Part shown: positions 52,767 through 60,519 of the stretch, one piece after another
Numbering within the stretch: the stretch's first letter is position 1
Layout of the letters: each line of letters begins with the position of its first letter
NCBI GenBank assembly: GCA_039621445.1
Contig: CP154956.1
Coordinates: 19,015,285-19,079,284, forward strand
Reading direction: 5' to 3'
DNA from: Euglena gracilis
Lineage: Eukaryota > Euglenida > Euglenophyceae > Euglenales
DNA: 64,000 nucleotides
Translations under genes and position numbers: made by a program
The notes under the pieces: generated by a model
Seen by the model: the letters and a program-made list of their open reading frames with translations, nothing else
Database searches by the model: none
What the model was told of the DNA's origin: nothing

Positions 52767-53365
52767 ACATCAGGGGCATTTCCCCCAAAGGTGCCCAGTC
52801 GCCTGTACATAAATTGGCCAAAGGCTGGGGAGATGGAAACAAGGCCAAGGAGGTCACCACTACAAGGGCCATGGGGGCCAGCTTTGCAAGCAAATCTCCT
52901 CAGGAAGGGGCAGAAAAGGTCTGTCAACCCCCCCCCAATTCATCTCACACAACAGCCCCTCTCAGGAGGAAAAGGGGGGGCCACAGCAGCCCGCCCAGAT
53001 TTCCAGTGGGGTTGGAGGCCAAGAAGAACTCAAGGCCTAGAAGACCAACAGATGGATTAAGGAAAAAGATTTATACATGGAGGCCTTGGAGGCCCGCAGG
53101 GTTTGGTTTGGTTTGGTTTGGTTTGGTGCCTTGGCGTGTACAGGCTCCGCGTAAGTGTATTATTATGCTCAGGGGTTCTAGAACTGAGCGGGAGAGGGAG
53201 TTTATAGTAAAGATAGAAGTAGATGAAAAAAAAGTGAAACAGAAATTATTGCTCTCCAATTCCCACAGAGAGCTCTTTGTTCCAGCGACTTTTGTAATTG
53301 CAAATGCCTTCATGGCCGTTTGTGCCGTCATGGCCTTCGTTGCCTTCATGGCCTGTGCGGTTTAG
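52689..53365 (+). other. Region with no identifiable gene; (GGTTT)n tract
   Basis: Plus frames from 52689 and 52724 are open (to 53060 and 53365) but have no recognised motif and compete with each other. GGTTT repeats about five times at 53100-53127. From 53300 to 53360 a repeated TTCATGGCC/GTCATGGCC word encodes short repeats in every frame. Confidence 0.4.
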
Positions 53366-53669
53366 CCATAGCCCCGCTTTGATGTAAATTGTGTCGTGGA
53401 ATGTTGGCCCCCATAGCCCTGGTTTCAATGGCCGTAGTGTCCTGTTGGTTGTTGCTTCTGCCCCTCGCGGGGTCTTCTGTCCACTGTCTGGCAGGGTCCG
53501 TGGCCATCACTTTGGGGGGGTTGGGTTGTGGAAATTTATTTTGGGAAAATTTCTTTTTGGGAAGGGGCAGCCACGGTTCGCCACAGTCGACCCGCGTCGT
53601 CAGGTTGTCCAGCTGCTGCTGCTGCTCCCTCTTGAAGGTCTCCAGCGCTCTGAGACTTTGAAGTTGCAT
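53346..53669 (-). CDS. Unknown minus-strand frame with coiled-coil start
   Basis: 107 codons, starting MQLQSLRALETFKREQQQQLDNL, a glutamine-rich helix. A basic/proline-rich section follows. It lies downstream of the recombinase of copy 4 in the same orientation, so it might be the next element's first gene or an unrelated remnant. No family recognised. Confidence 0.25.
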   Translation of the reverse strand: MQLQSLRALETFKREQQQQLDNLTTRVDCGEPWLPLPKKKFSQNKFPQPNPPKVMATDPARQWTEDPARGRSNNQQDTTAIETRAMGANIPRHNLHQSGAMAKPHRP

Positions 53670-54071
53670 CTTTCATGGAGCTCCTTCAAAAAATTCAACA
53701 ACTTTTGATTTCAAGTTCTGCGCGAGCGCGACTTTCTGGACAATTTGAATTGATTGATTGTCCTCTTCTTTTCTAAATTTGATGAGAAATTTGACGTTCC
53801 TCTCTTCTTGGTGTCGAAGCGCAATTCGGAATCAGCCAACTCCGGCGACAATGGCACTAAGCGGGGCCTCCTAACCCAACGCACCAAAAACAGTCCGAGC
53901 AACGCCGCCGGCGAGCAATGCATGGCTCGCAATCCCTCGAGGCAAGCCGAAAAGGGAAAAAGGGACACCGAGGGCGAAGCACAAAAACATAGTGAGGGCA
54001 CAGTGCGGAGCCCGAGGTGTCGTCTGGCCCCTGCCTCCCTGGTCAATTTTTTACTCGAGGGAGTGCGAGAG

Positions 54072-55634
54072 TTAAGTTTCGGGAGTTAGTGGCGCATTTT
54101 CGGACTCCCACGACAGAGGAAGGGGGAGGAAGGGACCAAGAGGGCGAAGCACAAGAAGATGGTGAGGTCCTGCTTTCCTTGCCGGCTGTTCTGTTCTGGT
54201 GTGTTTGTGCGTGCGCGGGGGGTGCTTCTTACTGCGCCTTTGTTGCCGGAGTTGGCGATGATGAGGCCTCCTCCGACACCTTGGCGAAGCTGAACCGCCG
54301 TGGCCCCGCCCCCCCCCCCTCTCCCATGGTCGCTTGGTGGGGGGCCCCCCCCCTGATGGGGATGGTGGTCTCTTTCTGTGTTTCTGGGTGGGTGGTTGGG
54401 GCTGCTTGGTTGGGGGTCCCTTTTCTGGTTGGGATGTTTTTCTTTTTCTGCTGGTTTTTTGGGTGGGGGGGTTGGGCTCACCATCTTCTTGTGCTTCGCC
54501 CTCTTGGTCCCTTCCTCCCCCTTCCTCTGTCGTGGGAGTCCGAGACCATTCGGGCTCCGCACTGCGAGATGGTGAGGTACTGTGCACCCCCCTTTGGGCC
54601 ATAATATTTTGAATTTTTGATACGACCCCAAGTCGCAAATAATGGGCTTGGAAGGCCCCAAAATTTTTCCACTGACCCAGCTGCTGGACTTCTTCCACTT
54701 GCAACCCAGCATTTTTCCACCATAAAACCCCAGCCCCTCTGGTGCTGTGGGGTTTCCAGTGGGTGGTGTCCACCCCCCCCTCTTGCAGAATTTCTTTGGT
54801 AAGGGAATTCACTCTTTCTGATGTCAAAGGTCGTTTACCATCCAAAGACCATAACAAATTATTCTTGTGCCCAACCATGTGGGCTGTCCTTTCCACATAC
54901 TCTTTCAATAAATGCCATGGGCTTATGAGGGGGGTGTGTGGCAAATTCAAAACTTCCTCCCATCTTGGGAATTGCCACCCTTTTCTTTGCAATAAAATGA
55001 AGATTTTTTCTCCCACGAAACTGATTTTTCGCTGTGTCCTGGCTAAATCAACCCCCCTGTGGAGGGCCAAAAGCCTCCAACAAATGATGAGTCTGTTTCT
55101 GAGCTCTTTCACAGAGAGTTCTGAGAGGGGTCTTGATTGTCTGATGATGTTGTTTAGAAAATCAGTGGGGTCCCAGAAATGGGCATACTTGCAGACATTG
55201 GAATTCCATTTCCTTTTCAATGGGGACAAAAGAGGGGAAAACCTCAATGACCCAAACCCTGGGAGTAATAAAACTGCTGCATATGCATTTCGTGCAGTGT
55301 TGAGGCTGTGAACAGCCAAATCAAGGATGGCCTCGGCCATCTTGTGGACTGTGCAGTCCTGCAGGGGCACCCCTTTGTGCAACAATTGGCCCACCAATGT
55401 CCTGAAGGCTGAATCATATCTCTTGACATTTCCCAGATTTTTTATGTAAGTGTCGATACTTGGCATCGAAACTTCCTGGGATTGTAATATTTGCCTGACA
55501 CAATCAAGCAGGCCAATTTCCACCTTGGGGGGGGCATCTCCTCCCCCCAGCAGTTGGTGAATAGACCCCATTGGGGGGGTACCAACAAAACTTTGCTGCC
55601 TGGCTGCCTGATTGACATTAATTGGCGCCACCAT
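54072..55634 (-). CDS. Tyrosine recombinase of DIRS-like copy 4
   Basis: 520 codons from ATG at 55634 (MVAPINVNQAARQ, conserved in copies 1 and 3). N-terminal core-binding helices: LLDCVRQILQSQEVSMPSID and ARNAYAAVLLLPGF. Catalytic domain: RNRLIICWRLLALHRGVDL (probable first Arg), PHSTRGAGVLWWKNAGL (HxxR), QQLGQWKNFGAFQAHYLRLG (final Trp and Tyr nucleophile). The tail of about 150 residues is low-complexity: TTEEGGGRDQEGEAQEDGE, then Lys/Arg/Pro-rich repeats (KGPPTKQPQPPTQKHRKR). The start overlaps the RT frame by 193 bases, a common DIRS arrangement. This is the only complete recombinase in the window. Confidence 0.85.
   Translation of the reverse strand: MVAPINVNQAARQQSFVGTPPMGSIHQLLGGGDAPPKVEIGLLDCVRQILQSQEVSMPSIDTYIKNLGNVKRYDSAFRTLVGQLLHKGVPLQDCTVHKMAEAILDLAVHSLNTARNAYAAVLLLPGFGSLRFSPLLSPLKRKWNSNVCKYAHFWDPTDFLNNIIRQSRPLSELSVKELRNRLIICWRLLALHRGVDLARTQRKISFVGEKIFILLQRKGWQFPRWEEVLNLPHTPLISPWHLLKEYVERTAHMVGHKNNLLWSLDGKRPLTSERVNSLTKEILQEGGVDTTHWKPHSTRGAGVLWWKNAGLQVEEVQQLGQWKNFGAFQAHYLRLGVVSKIQNIMAQRGVHSTSPSRSAEPEWSRTPTTEEGGGRDQEGEAQEDGEPNPPTQKTSRKRKTSQPEKGPPTKQPQPPTQKHRKRPPSPSGGGPPTKRPWERGGGRGHGGSASPRCRRRPHHRQLRQQRRSKKHPPRTHKHTRTEQPARKAGPHHLLVLRPLGPFLPLPLSWESENAPLTPET
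54103..54552. repeat. Inverted repeat at the end of the recombinase frame (copy 4)
   Basis: GACTCCCACGACAGAGGAAG...GGGCGAAGCACAAGAAGATG at 54105-54165 is the reverse complement of 54480-54545. The latter encodes the acidic TTEEGGGRDQEGEAQEDGE tail. A third related block is at 53930-53992. Confidence 0.75.
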
Positions 55635-56488
55635 GATGTCGAAGCCCAGTGGGGTACGATCAACAGACAAGTCAGGTCTGGGTTTAACATTAATCTCTGA
55701 ACCCATTGGGGAATGATGCTCCAGGGGGGGTTTGCATAAACTGGGGGGAGGCCCCTCAAATCTGCCTTCAAGGCATCCACCAGCAAAGCCCCTTGGTGGG
55801 GGTATCGACAAACAAACTTGGGGAATTTTTTGTTGCTGGGTGTGCAAAACATGTCCACCTCTGGGGTGATGTCCTGTCTGAAAAATTTCAGGATTTGGTG
55901 AAAGATGTGTAGGTTTAGGGTATAATCCCCTGGGTCCTTTTGCTCCCTGGTCAGGGAGTCTGCCAATTGCTCTTTTGTGGGAACCCAAACCACCTGCAAA
56001 TTGATTTGCTTTTCTTGGCAATGATACAGCAGGGGTTTTAAAATGGAATTTAGGTAGGGCTTTTTGCCTCCCCATTTTGTTAGATAACTTACAGCCACTT
56101 GGCTGTCCACATGAAGCATTATGGTTTGTTTTGGTTTTGCCAGACTTTTTACTGTCTCCACTGCTGACATCAATTCTTTTTGGTTGATGTGAAGGATGTG
56201 CAGGTCCCTCCAAAAATCCTGCACTTTTTGGCCTGAGTTTTTGTCCAGCCCCCCCCACTGCCAGGTGCTGCTGTCTGAAAACAGATCCTGAGAGGCCTGG
56301 GATTGAAATGCCCTGCCCACACCTGGCTGCAAAAACGCTTTTAACTCCACAATTTGATCTTTGACCCCCTGGGGAATGGTTAGGGTGTGGTCCCAACCCC
56401 ACTTTGTGTGCAAATCCACCATTTTGCAAAGTTGATCTGTCAGAATTCTGAGAAATGGCATGGAGACTAAATAGCTTCTGACCTGCTG
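55442..56488 (-). CDS. DIRS-like copy 4 RT C-terminus, RNase H and Dam-like domain (5' truncated)
   Basis: Open from the LTR junction to a stop at 55442, about 349 codons. RT thumb/connection: VRSYLVSMPFLRILTDQL. RNase H: QDLFSDSSTWQWGG, HINQKELMSAVETV, LHVDSQVAVSYLTKWGG and VVWVPTKEQLADSLTRE, the full motif set. Dam-like domain: VDMFCTPSNKKFPKFVCR, LLVDALKAD, VYANPPWSIIPQWV, LLIVPHWASTSWWRQLM and MPPPRWKLACLIVSG. The methylase role is known only by similarity to DIRS elements; NPPW replaces the usual (D/N)PPY. The RT start codon and catalytic Asp lie in the separated 5' half. Confidence 0.85.
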   Translation of the reverse strand, partial: QQVRSYLVSMPFLRILTDQLCKMVDLHTKWGWDHTLTIPQGVKDQIVELKAFLQPGVGRAFQSQASQDLFSDSSTWQWGGLDKNSGQKVQDFWRDLHILHINQKELMSAVETVKSLAKPKQTIMLHVDSQVAVSYLTKWGGKKPYLNSILKPLLYHCQEKQINLQVVWVPTKEQLADSLTREQKDPGDYTLNLHIFHQILKFFRQDITPEVDMFCTPSNKKFPKFVCRYPHQGALLVDALKADLRGLPPVYANPPWSIIPQWVQRLMLNPDLTCLLIVPHWASTSWWRQLMSIRQPGSKVLLVPPQWGLFTNCWGEEMPPPRWKLACLIVSGKYYNPRKFRCQVSTLT

Positions 56489-56917
56489 TGTACCAGGCAG
56501 CATGAACATGGCACTGTGCATAGCAGCAATCTGCAGAATGTACAGTGGCATGCCAGATAGTATCATTCCAGGTTCTGCAATACAAATTGCAGAATTAGGA
56601 ATGGCCTATCCTATCTCGGATCTGCCTTCTCTTTTCACAGGTGGTATTATGTTATTCCATTCTGGTCTTTGATTCAAGACTTGAGTTTCAAGTTTGATTC
56701 TTCTGATTTGAAGTCCTGAAAGGACAGCCAAGAACTTGGCATCGATTTCCGTAGCCCATAGGGCTCCTCCACCTGCATTGTGCTCTGCATAATCCCAAAG
56801 GCAATAAAAACTAATAGTTAAGTAAAAGATTTTCTTTTTGTTACTCTCCTGGTTCTGTTCCCACGGGAGGGTGTAAGTAGGCCGACAGGCAGTGGGAATA
56901 GAGTCAGGGGACGTACA
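56489..56917 (+). repeat. Family F copy 2, 5' LTR
   Basis: TGTACC...ACGTACA, 429 bases, inverted match to 26730-27150 and 8358-8785 with more differences in its middle (56700-56790). Confidence 0.85.
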
Positions 56918-56919
56918 CT

Positions 56920-56930
56920 TGGTAGCAGAG
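56920..56930 (+). promoter_or_regulatory. Family F copy 2 primer-binding site
   Basis: TGGTAGCAGAG two bases after the LTR. A second TTGGTAGCAGATTTGG lies at 56980-56995, the one collinear with copy 1, so about 60 bases appear duplicated between them. Confidence 0.7.
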
Positions 56931-57236
56931 TAGGTTACGAACCTACACATACTTCACAAACAGAAAGACTACCAAGGAATACACTTGGTAGCAGATTTGG
57001 TTTCTTTCCTACGCCCCTTCTCCCCCCTTCTCCCCCTCATCTTAACAGGTGACTTCAAACAGTGAGTGGTGCTGAGCCTATAGGCTACAAAGCATCCACG
57101 AGCTGTTTGGAGCCAACTTCCAAGCACAGGTACAAGCTTCAGGAGGCTCTGGGCAGTATACGCTGCCATATCCTTCTAAGTTTGTTCCTTTGCTTACCTT
57201 TTGGGGTTTGATTGTGTTTGTTTCTGCAAATAAAAT

Positions 57237-58278
57237 ATGCAGAGCTCAACCAACACACTCACTGATTACCAAGAATTGATCAGTTCTTTGAGAAGCACTT
57301 GTCATGAATTGTTGCAACAGGAGTATATGCTCCAACCTAGGTGTGTAGCCCTATATGGGGCACCTCTCGGCTCTATTGAGCATCCCCCCACCCCACTGGT
57401 TTCCAGCTCTATTGAGCACCCCCCCACCCCAGTTTTCAGCTCTATTGAGCATCCCCCCCCCCCGAATCCCCAGCTCTATTGAGCATCCCCCCACCCAAAT
57501 TAACAGCTCTATTGAGCACCCCCCCACCCAATTGTCCAGCTCTATCGAGCATTCCCAACCCCAACGGGGTGCAAACCTAATGGTGCCTCATCCCCCCGCC
57601 CAATGGGCTCCCCCACACCTATCGGTGTCCAGCAGCTCTATCGAGCTGCCCATAGCCCAACAGGCTCAACCACTTTTGGTGGAAAGCCGATTGGCTGACA
57701 GTTTTACCCCCCAGCCACCAATGCCGATAGGCACATTTGATTCTGAGGCGGTTGTGCCACATCAACTTTTTGTTGAGGTTGGGTTAGAAACACCAGATTT
57801 TTTCCCGCCCCCCCATGTGCTCCCATGTCCAAGTCCTATCGGACAATTTATCACACTGCAGCAGTTTTCCACCCTTGGAAATTATTTCCAGGAAGCGCAA
57901 CAGCGCATTCTCCAATTGAGCGGTGATTCCGCGTCTTTTGCCCAAGTTTCTGCCCAAGCACATGAAAGTTTTGCCTCCCGCACTTATGTGCAACAATTGG
58001 AGGAGAGACTTTCTCGATTGGAGCAGAAATCTCGTCATTCTGGTGAAGTTCCTGCTGAAGTTGCAAGTTTTCACACCCAATTCGCAAATATTGCGAGTAG
58101 GTTTGAGGATTTGCAACAACAGCGGCAAAGTGGCATGGTAGAAATTGAAGCCGCTTTGGCTAAGTTTTATGCCCGCTACACGGAAGTGAATGGCAAAATA
58201 CCGGATGTGACCGGATTTCAAACCGCGATAGCGGATTTGCAGATATGCATGCAAGAATTAAGCACAAAATTGCTTTAG
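57237..58278 (+). CDS. Family F copy 2 Gag-like N-terminus with SIEH repeats
   Basis: ATG at 57237 opens MQSSTNTLTDYQELISSLRS. SIEHPPTP repeats follow at about residues 42-110, in two frames, because a C run near 57446 shifts the reading; the second frame (open 57355-58278) continues to a TAG at 58276. After the repeats come a Pro-rich linker and a coiled coil (YVQQLEERLSRLEQKSRHSG). Role is inferred: N-terminal part of the particle protein, with repeats as a flexible spacer. I know no family with SIEH repeats. Confidence 0.7.
57361..57560 (+). repeat. SIEH-coding minisatellite, copy 2
   Basis: About seven units of AGCTCTATTGAGCA plus C-rich spacer, roughly 27-33 bases each. Homopolymer C runs of 6-11 bases within units are frameshift-prone. 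Confidence 0.85.
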
Positions 58279-59328
58279 GTGCAATCACCAACCCCAGACG
58301 CATTGCCGTCGACCACACCCATACCCACACTCACATCCCTACACTTGGAGCAGTTTTGCGCTGAAATGCGTGCTGAAAATCACGACGTTATGCAAAGAAT
58401 TTGTGACAGTCTCATGAATACCGAGAAAACGGTGAAAAATGATGTCACAAATTTGCAAAATGACCTTATCGCGCTATCCGCGCAAGTTTCGGTCTTGATG
58501 GAACAGCCAAAGGCTGAAATAGTCAAAAGTCCGCATTCGGACCAACCATCTCCACAATTGGAGGCCATTTCCAGTGCGATATGCACTTTAGCGTTACGAG
58601 TTCAAGAATTGGACACTGTTTTTGGTGTACTTCCGCAAGACTTCCTGTCGATTTCCAACAAAATTACACAGTGGGATGAGGTATCCTCATACCGTAAGCG
58701 AATTAGACGTTTACAGGATGATGTGAGTCGGATAAACGACAATTTGCAAGTTGTTGACAAATTGGAGCAAAGTGTGCGTGAATTGGCAACCAAGTTGTGT
58801 TATGTACAACAAATCCCGCATTCGGGTACGGTTGGCACACTTGCCACATCTTTCACCTCAAAAAGTGCTATTCGCGCAACCATTGTAGAGCCTACTGGCA
58901 CATGGCCACCAAACCACATTTCCGCTCATGTGGAAGTTCCCCCCGTGGCGTTACCAGTCCCAATGGACAAGTTTTCAGATGATGAGTCAGGTTCTCCATC
59001 AAGAACCAGACCAACCCACCTCTTAAGTCAAGAGATTCGGCAGTCCGAACTAATTAGCGGTATGGGCCGCAATCCCACACCAGTTACTGGTCATTCCTCG
59101 CAAATACGCTTGGAATTCCCAACAGTACAACCATGTGACACGTCACCCCCCCATGCGCATTCGCATCACCATTCGCGCATCCGGACACCCCAAATGTACA
59201 TGGTACCTATGGTACACTTGGTGGTATGTTCCATGCGCATTCGCATAATTTCCACAACAACACACTTGGTGCAGCCACCGGTGTATCCACACATGGTGCG
59301 ATACCGCGCCCGGGCCCACCCACCATGA
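58279..59328 (+). CDS. Family F copy 2 Gag-like, coiled-coil region
   Basis: Open directly after the TAG at 58276 and in the same frame, so a single stop separates it from the previous piece. It contains long heptad-like helices (MRAENHDVMQRICDSLMNTE, KRIRRLQDDVSRINDNLQVV) and a linker with PVPMDKFSDDESGSPSR. True collinearity with copy 1 ends near 59150, where a C run (CACCCCCCCA) shifts the frame; residues after that are out of frame. No enzyme motif. Confidence 0.7.
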   Translation: MQSPTPDALPSTTPIPTLTSLHLEQFCAEMRAENHDVMQRICDSLMNTEKTVKNDVTNLQNDLIALSAQVSVLMEQPKAEIVKSPHSDQPSPQLEAISSAICTLALRVQELDTVFGVLPQDFLSISNKITQWDEVSSYRKRIRRLQDDVSRINDNLQVVDKLEQSVRELATKLCYVQQIPHSGTVGTLATSFTSKSAIRATIVEPTGTWPPNHISAHVEVPPVALPVPMDKFSDDESGSPSRTRPTHLLSQEIRQSELISGMGRNPTPVTGHSSQIRLEFPTVQPCDTSPPHAHSHHHSRIRTPQMYMVPMVHLVVCSMRIRIISTTTHLVQPPVYPHMVRYRARAHPP

Positions 59329-60515
59329 ATACCACCGAAGGGCCACGGGTTACTCAGAAAGATTTCACAAACACCATCGCAATCGCGAATAAGGTGAAGC
59401 CCAAATGGGACGGTGACCCCACCACATGGAAACAATTTTTCCGTGACTGGGAATACTTCTGGGACTTGAAGGGTCCAACCCAAGACGGAAACCCAGAAGT
59501 AATCAAAATGGAATTCATAGACAGTTTACCAAAGGACGAAAAGGAACGCGCCAGACAATTGGTCATTCGCGGGCGCATTTCTTTTCATGATTTGGTTGAG
59601 CAATATGCTTCATCATGTTCCAGTTTGGTTTCCAGAATCACTCTGGAGAAAAAATGGAGGCAATATGCCCCCCATGACCGAAAATGGAGGTCGATAGACC
59701 TATGGTACTCAAAGTGGCTTTCTTTGGCAGCTGAAGTGGACGAGTTGGGCGAAACCCAAATGAAGGAGCAATTTGACGCAGTATTGCTGCACTTTATACC
59801 CAAAGTCATCAAAGAAATTCACCGCGAGGAACTCGCAGGACATATTTTGACGCTCGATGAGCGATGGAACTATGTTTCCAAACAGTTGAAGCTATCACAG
59901 CTTCTGGGACAAATCCAGTCGGCTTATACAAGCCACCTCACAGCAGGAATACCCGCTATCCAAGTCAGTTCTGTGAAACATGTGTCATGCGCATCACATA
60001 CCGCTATAGCGGAATCCAAATTGCGCAATTCGCGCTCTTCAGAAGAATTTTCGAACAAATTGTGCTTTTTGTGTAACAAAAAGGGTCATATATCTTGCCA
60101 TTGCCCAAATCCCGCAGCGCGAAAGCGCAAAACAAGCCCAAGAGGATCAGCCTCATCATGCAGTTCTCGTTTTGCGCATTCGCAAAATTCAAAATATCGA
60201 TCAAGATCCACATGTTCACTGTGCGGATCCACCAACCACCCCTCACCCAAATGTCGCTATGCGACTCCTCCCCACCCAAGCCAGAGTCATCGCGATATGA
60301 GTCGCAGTTCAAAAGATCATACTTCAGTCAAAAGGCATAAGGTAGGTCAACGAACAACCTCTATTGAGGATTATCACCCGGCTTCGGGCAGGGAGGGGGA
60401 AGATACCCCACATAACCAAAGGGATCATCCCTACTTTAGCGCTCATAAATTCAGAGACGTATATGCGTCAAGAAAGTCAAGGGCTGATATGGCCATTGGT
60501 TCGGATTTTGAGTAA
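59190..60515 (+). CDS. Family F copy 2 Gag-like, capsid and zinc knuckle
   Basis: The longest intact piece (open from ATG 59226, 429 codons). Capsid-like part: KPKWDGDPTTWKQFFRDWEY, EFIDSLPKDEKERARQLVIR and LTLDERWNYVSKQLKLSQLL. CCHC knuckle LCFLCNKKGHISCHCPNP at about 60060-60110, a second Cys/His group (CSLCGSTNHPSPKCRYA), then a Ser/Arg-rich tail. The pattern is that of Ty1/Ty3-type Gag proteins that coat element RNA. The stop at 60513-60515 is followed by no pol frame. Confidence 0.85.
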   Translation, partial: PNVHGTYGTLGGMFHAHSHNFHNNTLGAATGVSTHGAIPRPGPPTMNTTEGPRVTQKDFTNTIAIANKVKPKWDGDPTTWKQFFRDWEYFWDLKGPTQDGNPEVIKMEFIDSLPKDEKERARQLVIRGRISFHDLVEQYASSCSSLVSRITLEKKWRQYAPHDRKWRSIDLWYSKWLSLAAEVDELGETQMKEQFDAVLLHFIPKVIKEIHREELAGHILTLDERWNYVSKQLKLSQLLGQIQSAYTSHLTAGIPAIQVSSVKHVSCASHTAIAESKLRNSRSSEEFSNKLCFLCNKKGHISCHCPNPAARKRKTSPRGSASSCSSRFAHSQNSKYRSRSTCSLCGSTNHPSPKCRYATPPHPSQSHRDMSRSSKDHTSVKRHKVGQRTTSIEDYHPASGREGEDTPHNQRDHPYFSAHKFRDVYASRKSRADMAIGSDFE

Positions 60516-60519
60516 AGAC

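Larger units (their letters stand above)
53780..56488 (-). mobile_element. DIRS-like retrotransposon, copy 4 (5' part separated by family F copy 2)
   Basis: Minus strand: RT end, RNase H, Dam-like domain, recombinase and terminal repeats (53780-54170). The RT N-terminal half is missing at 56488, where the LTR of family F copy 2 begins; it should lie beyond 64000. It is a different subfamily from copies 1-3: the motifs are shared but the sequence is diverged, and the reading frames are largely intact. Confidence 0.85.

Noticed and set aside
57361-57560. CRISPR-like array
   Set aside because: The units are in-frame coding repeats with C-rich variable linkers in a eukaryotic retroelement, with no regular spacers or cas genes.
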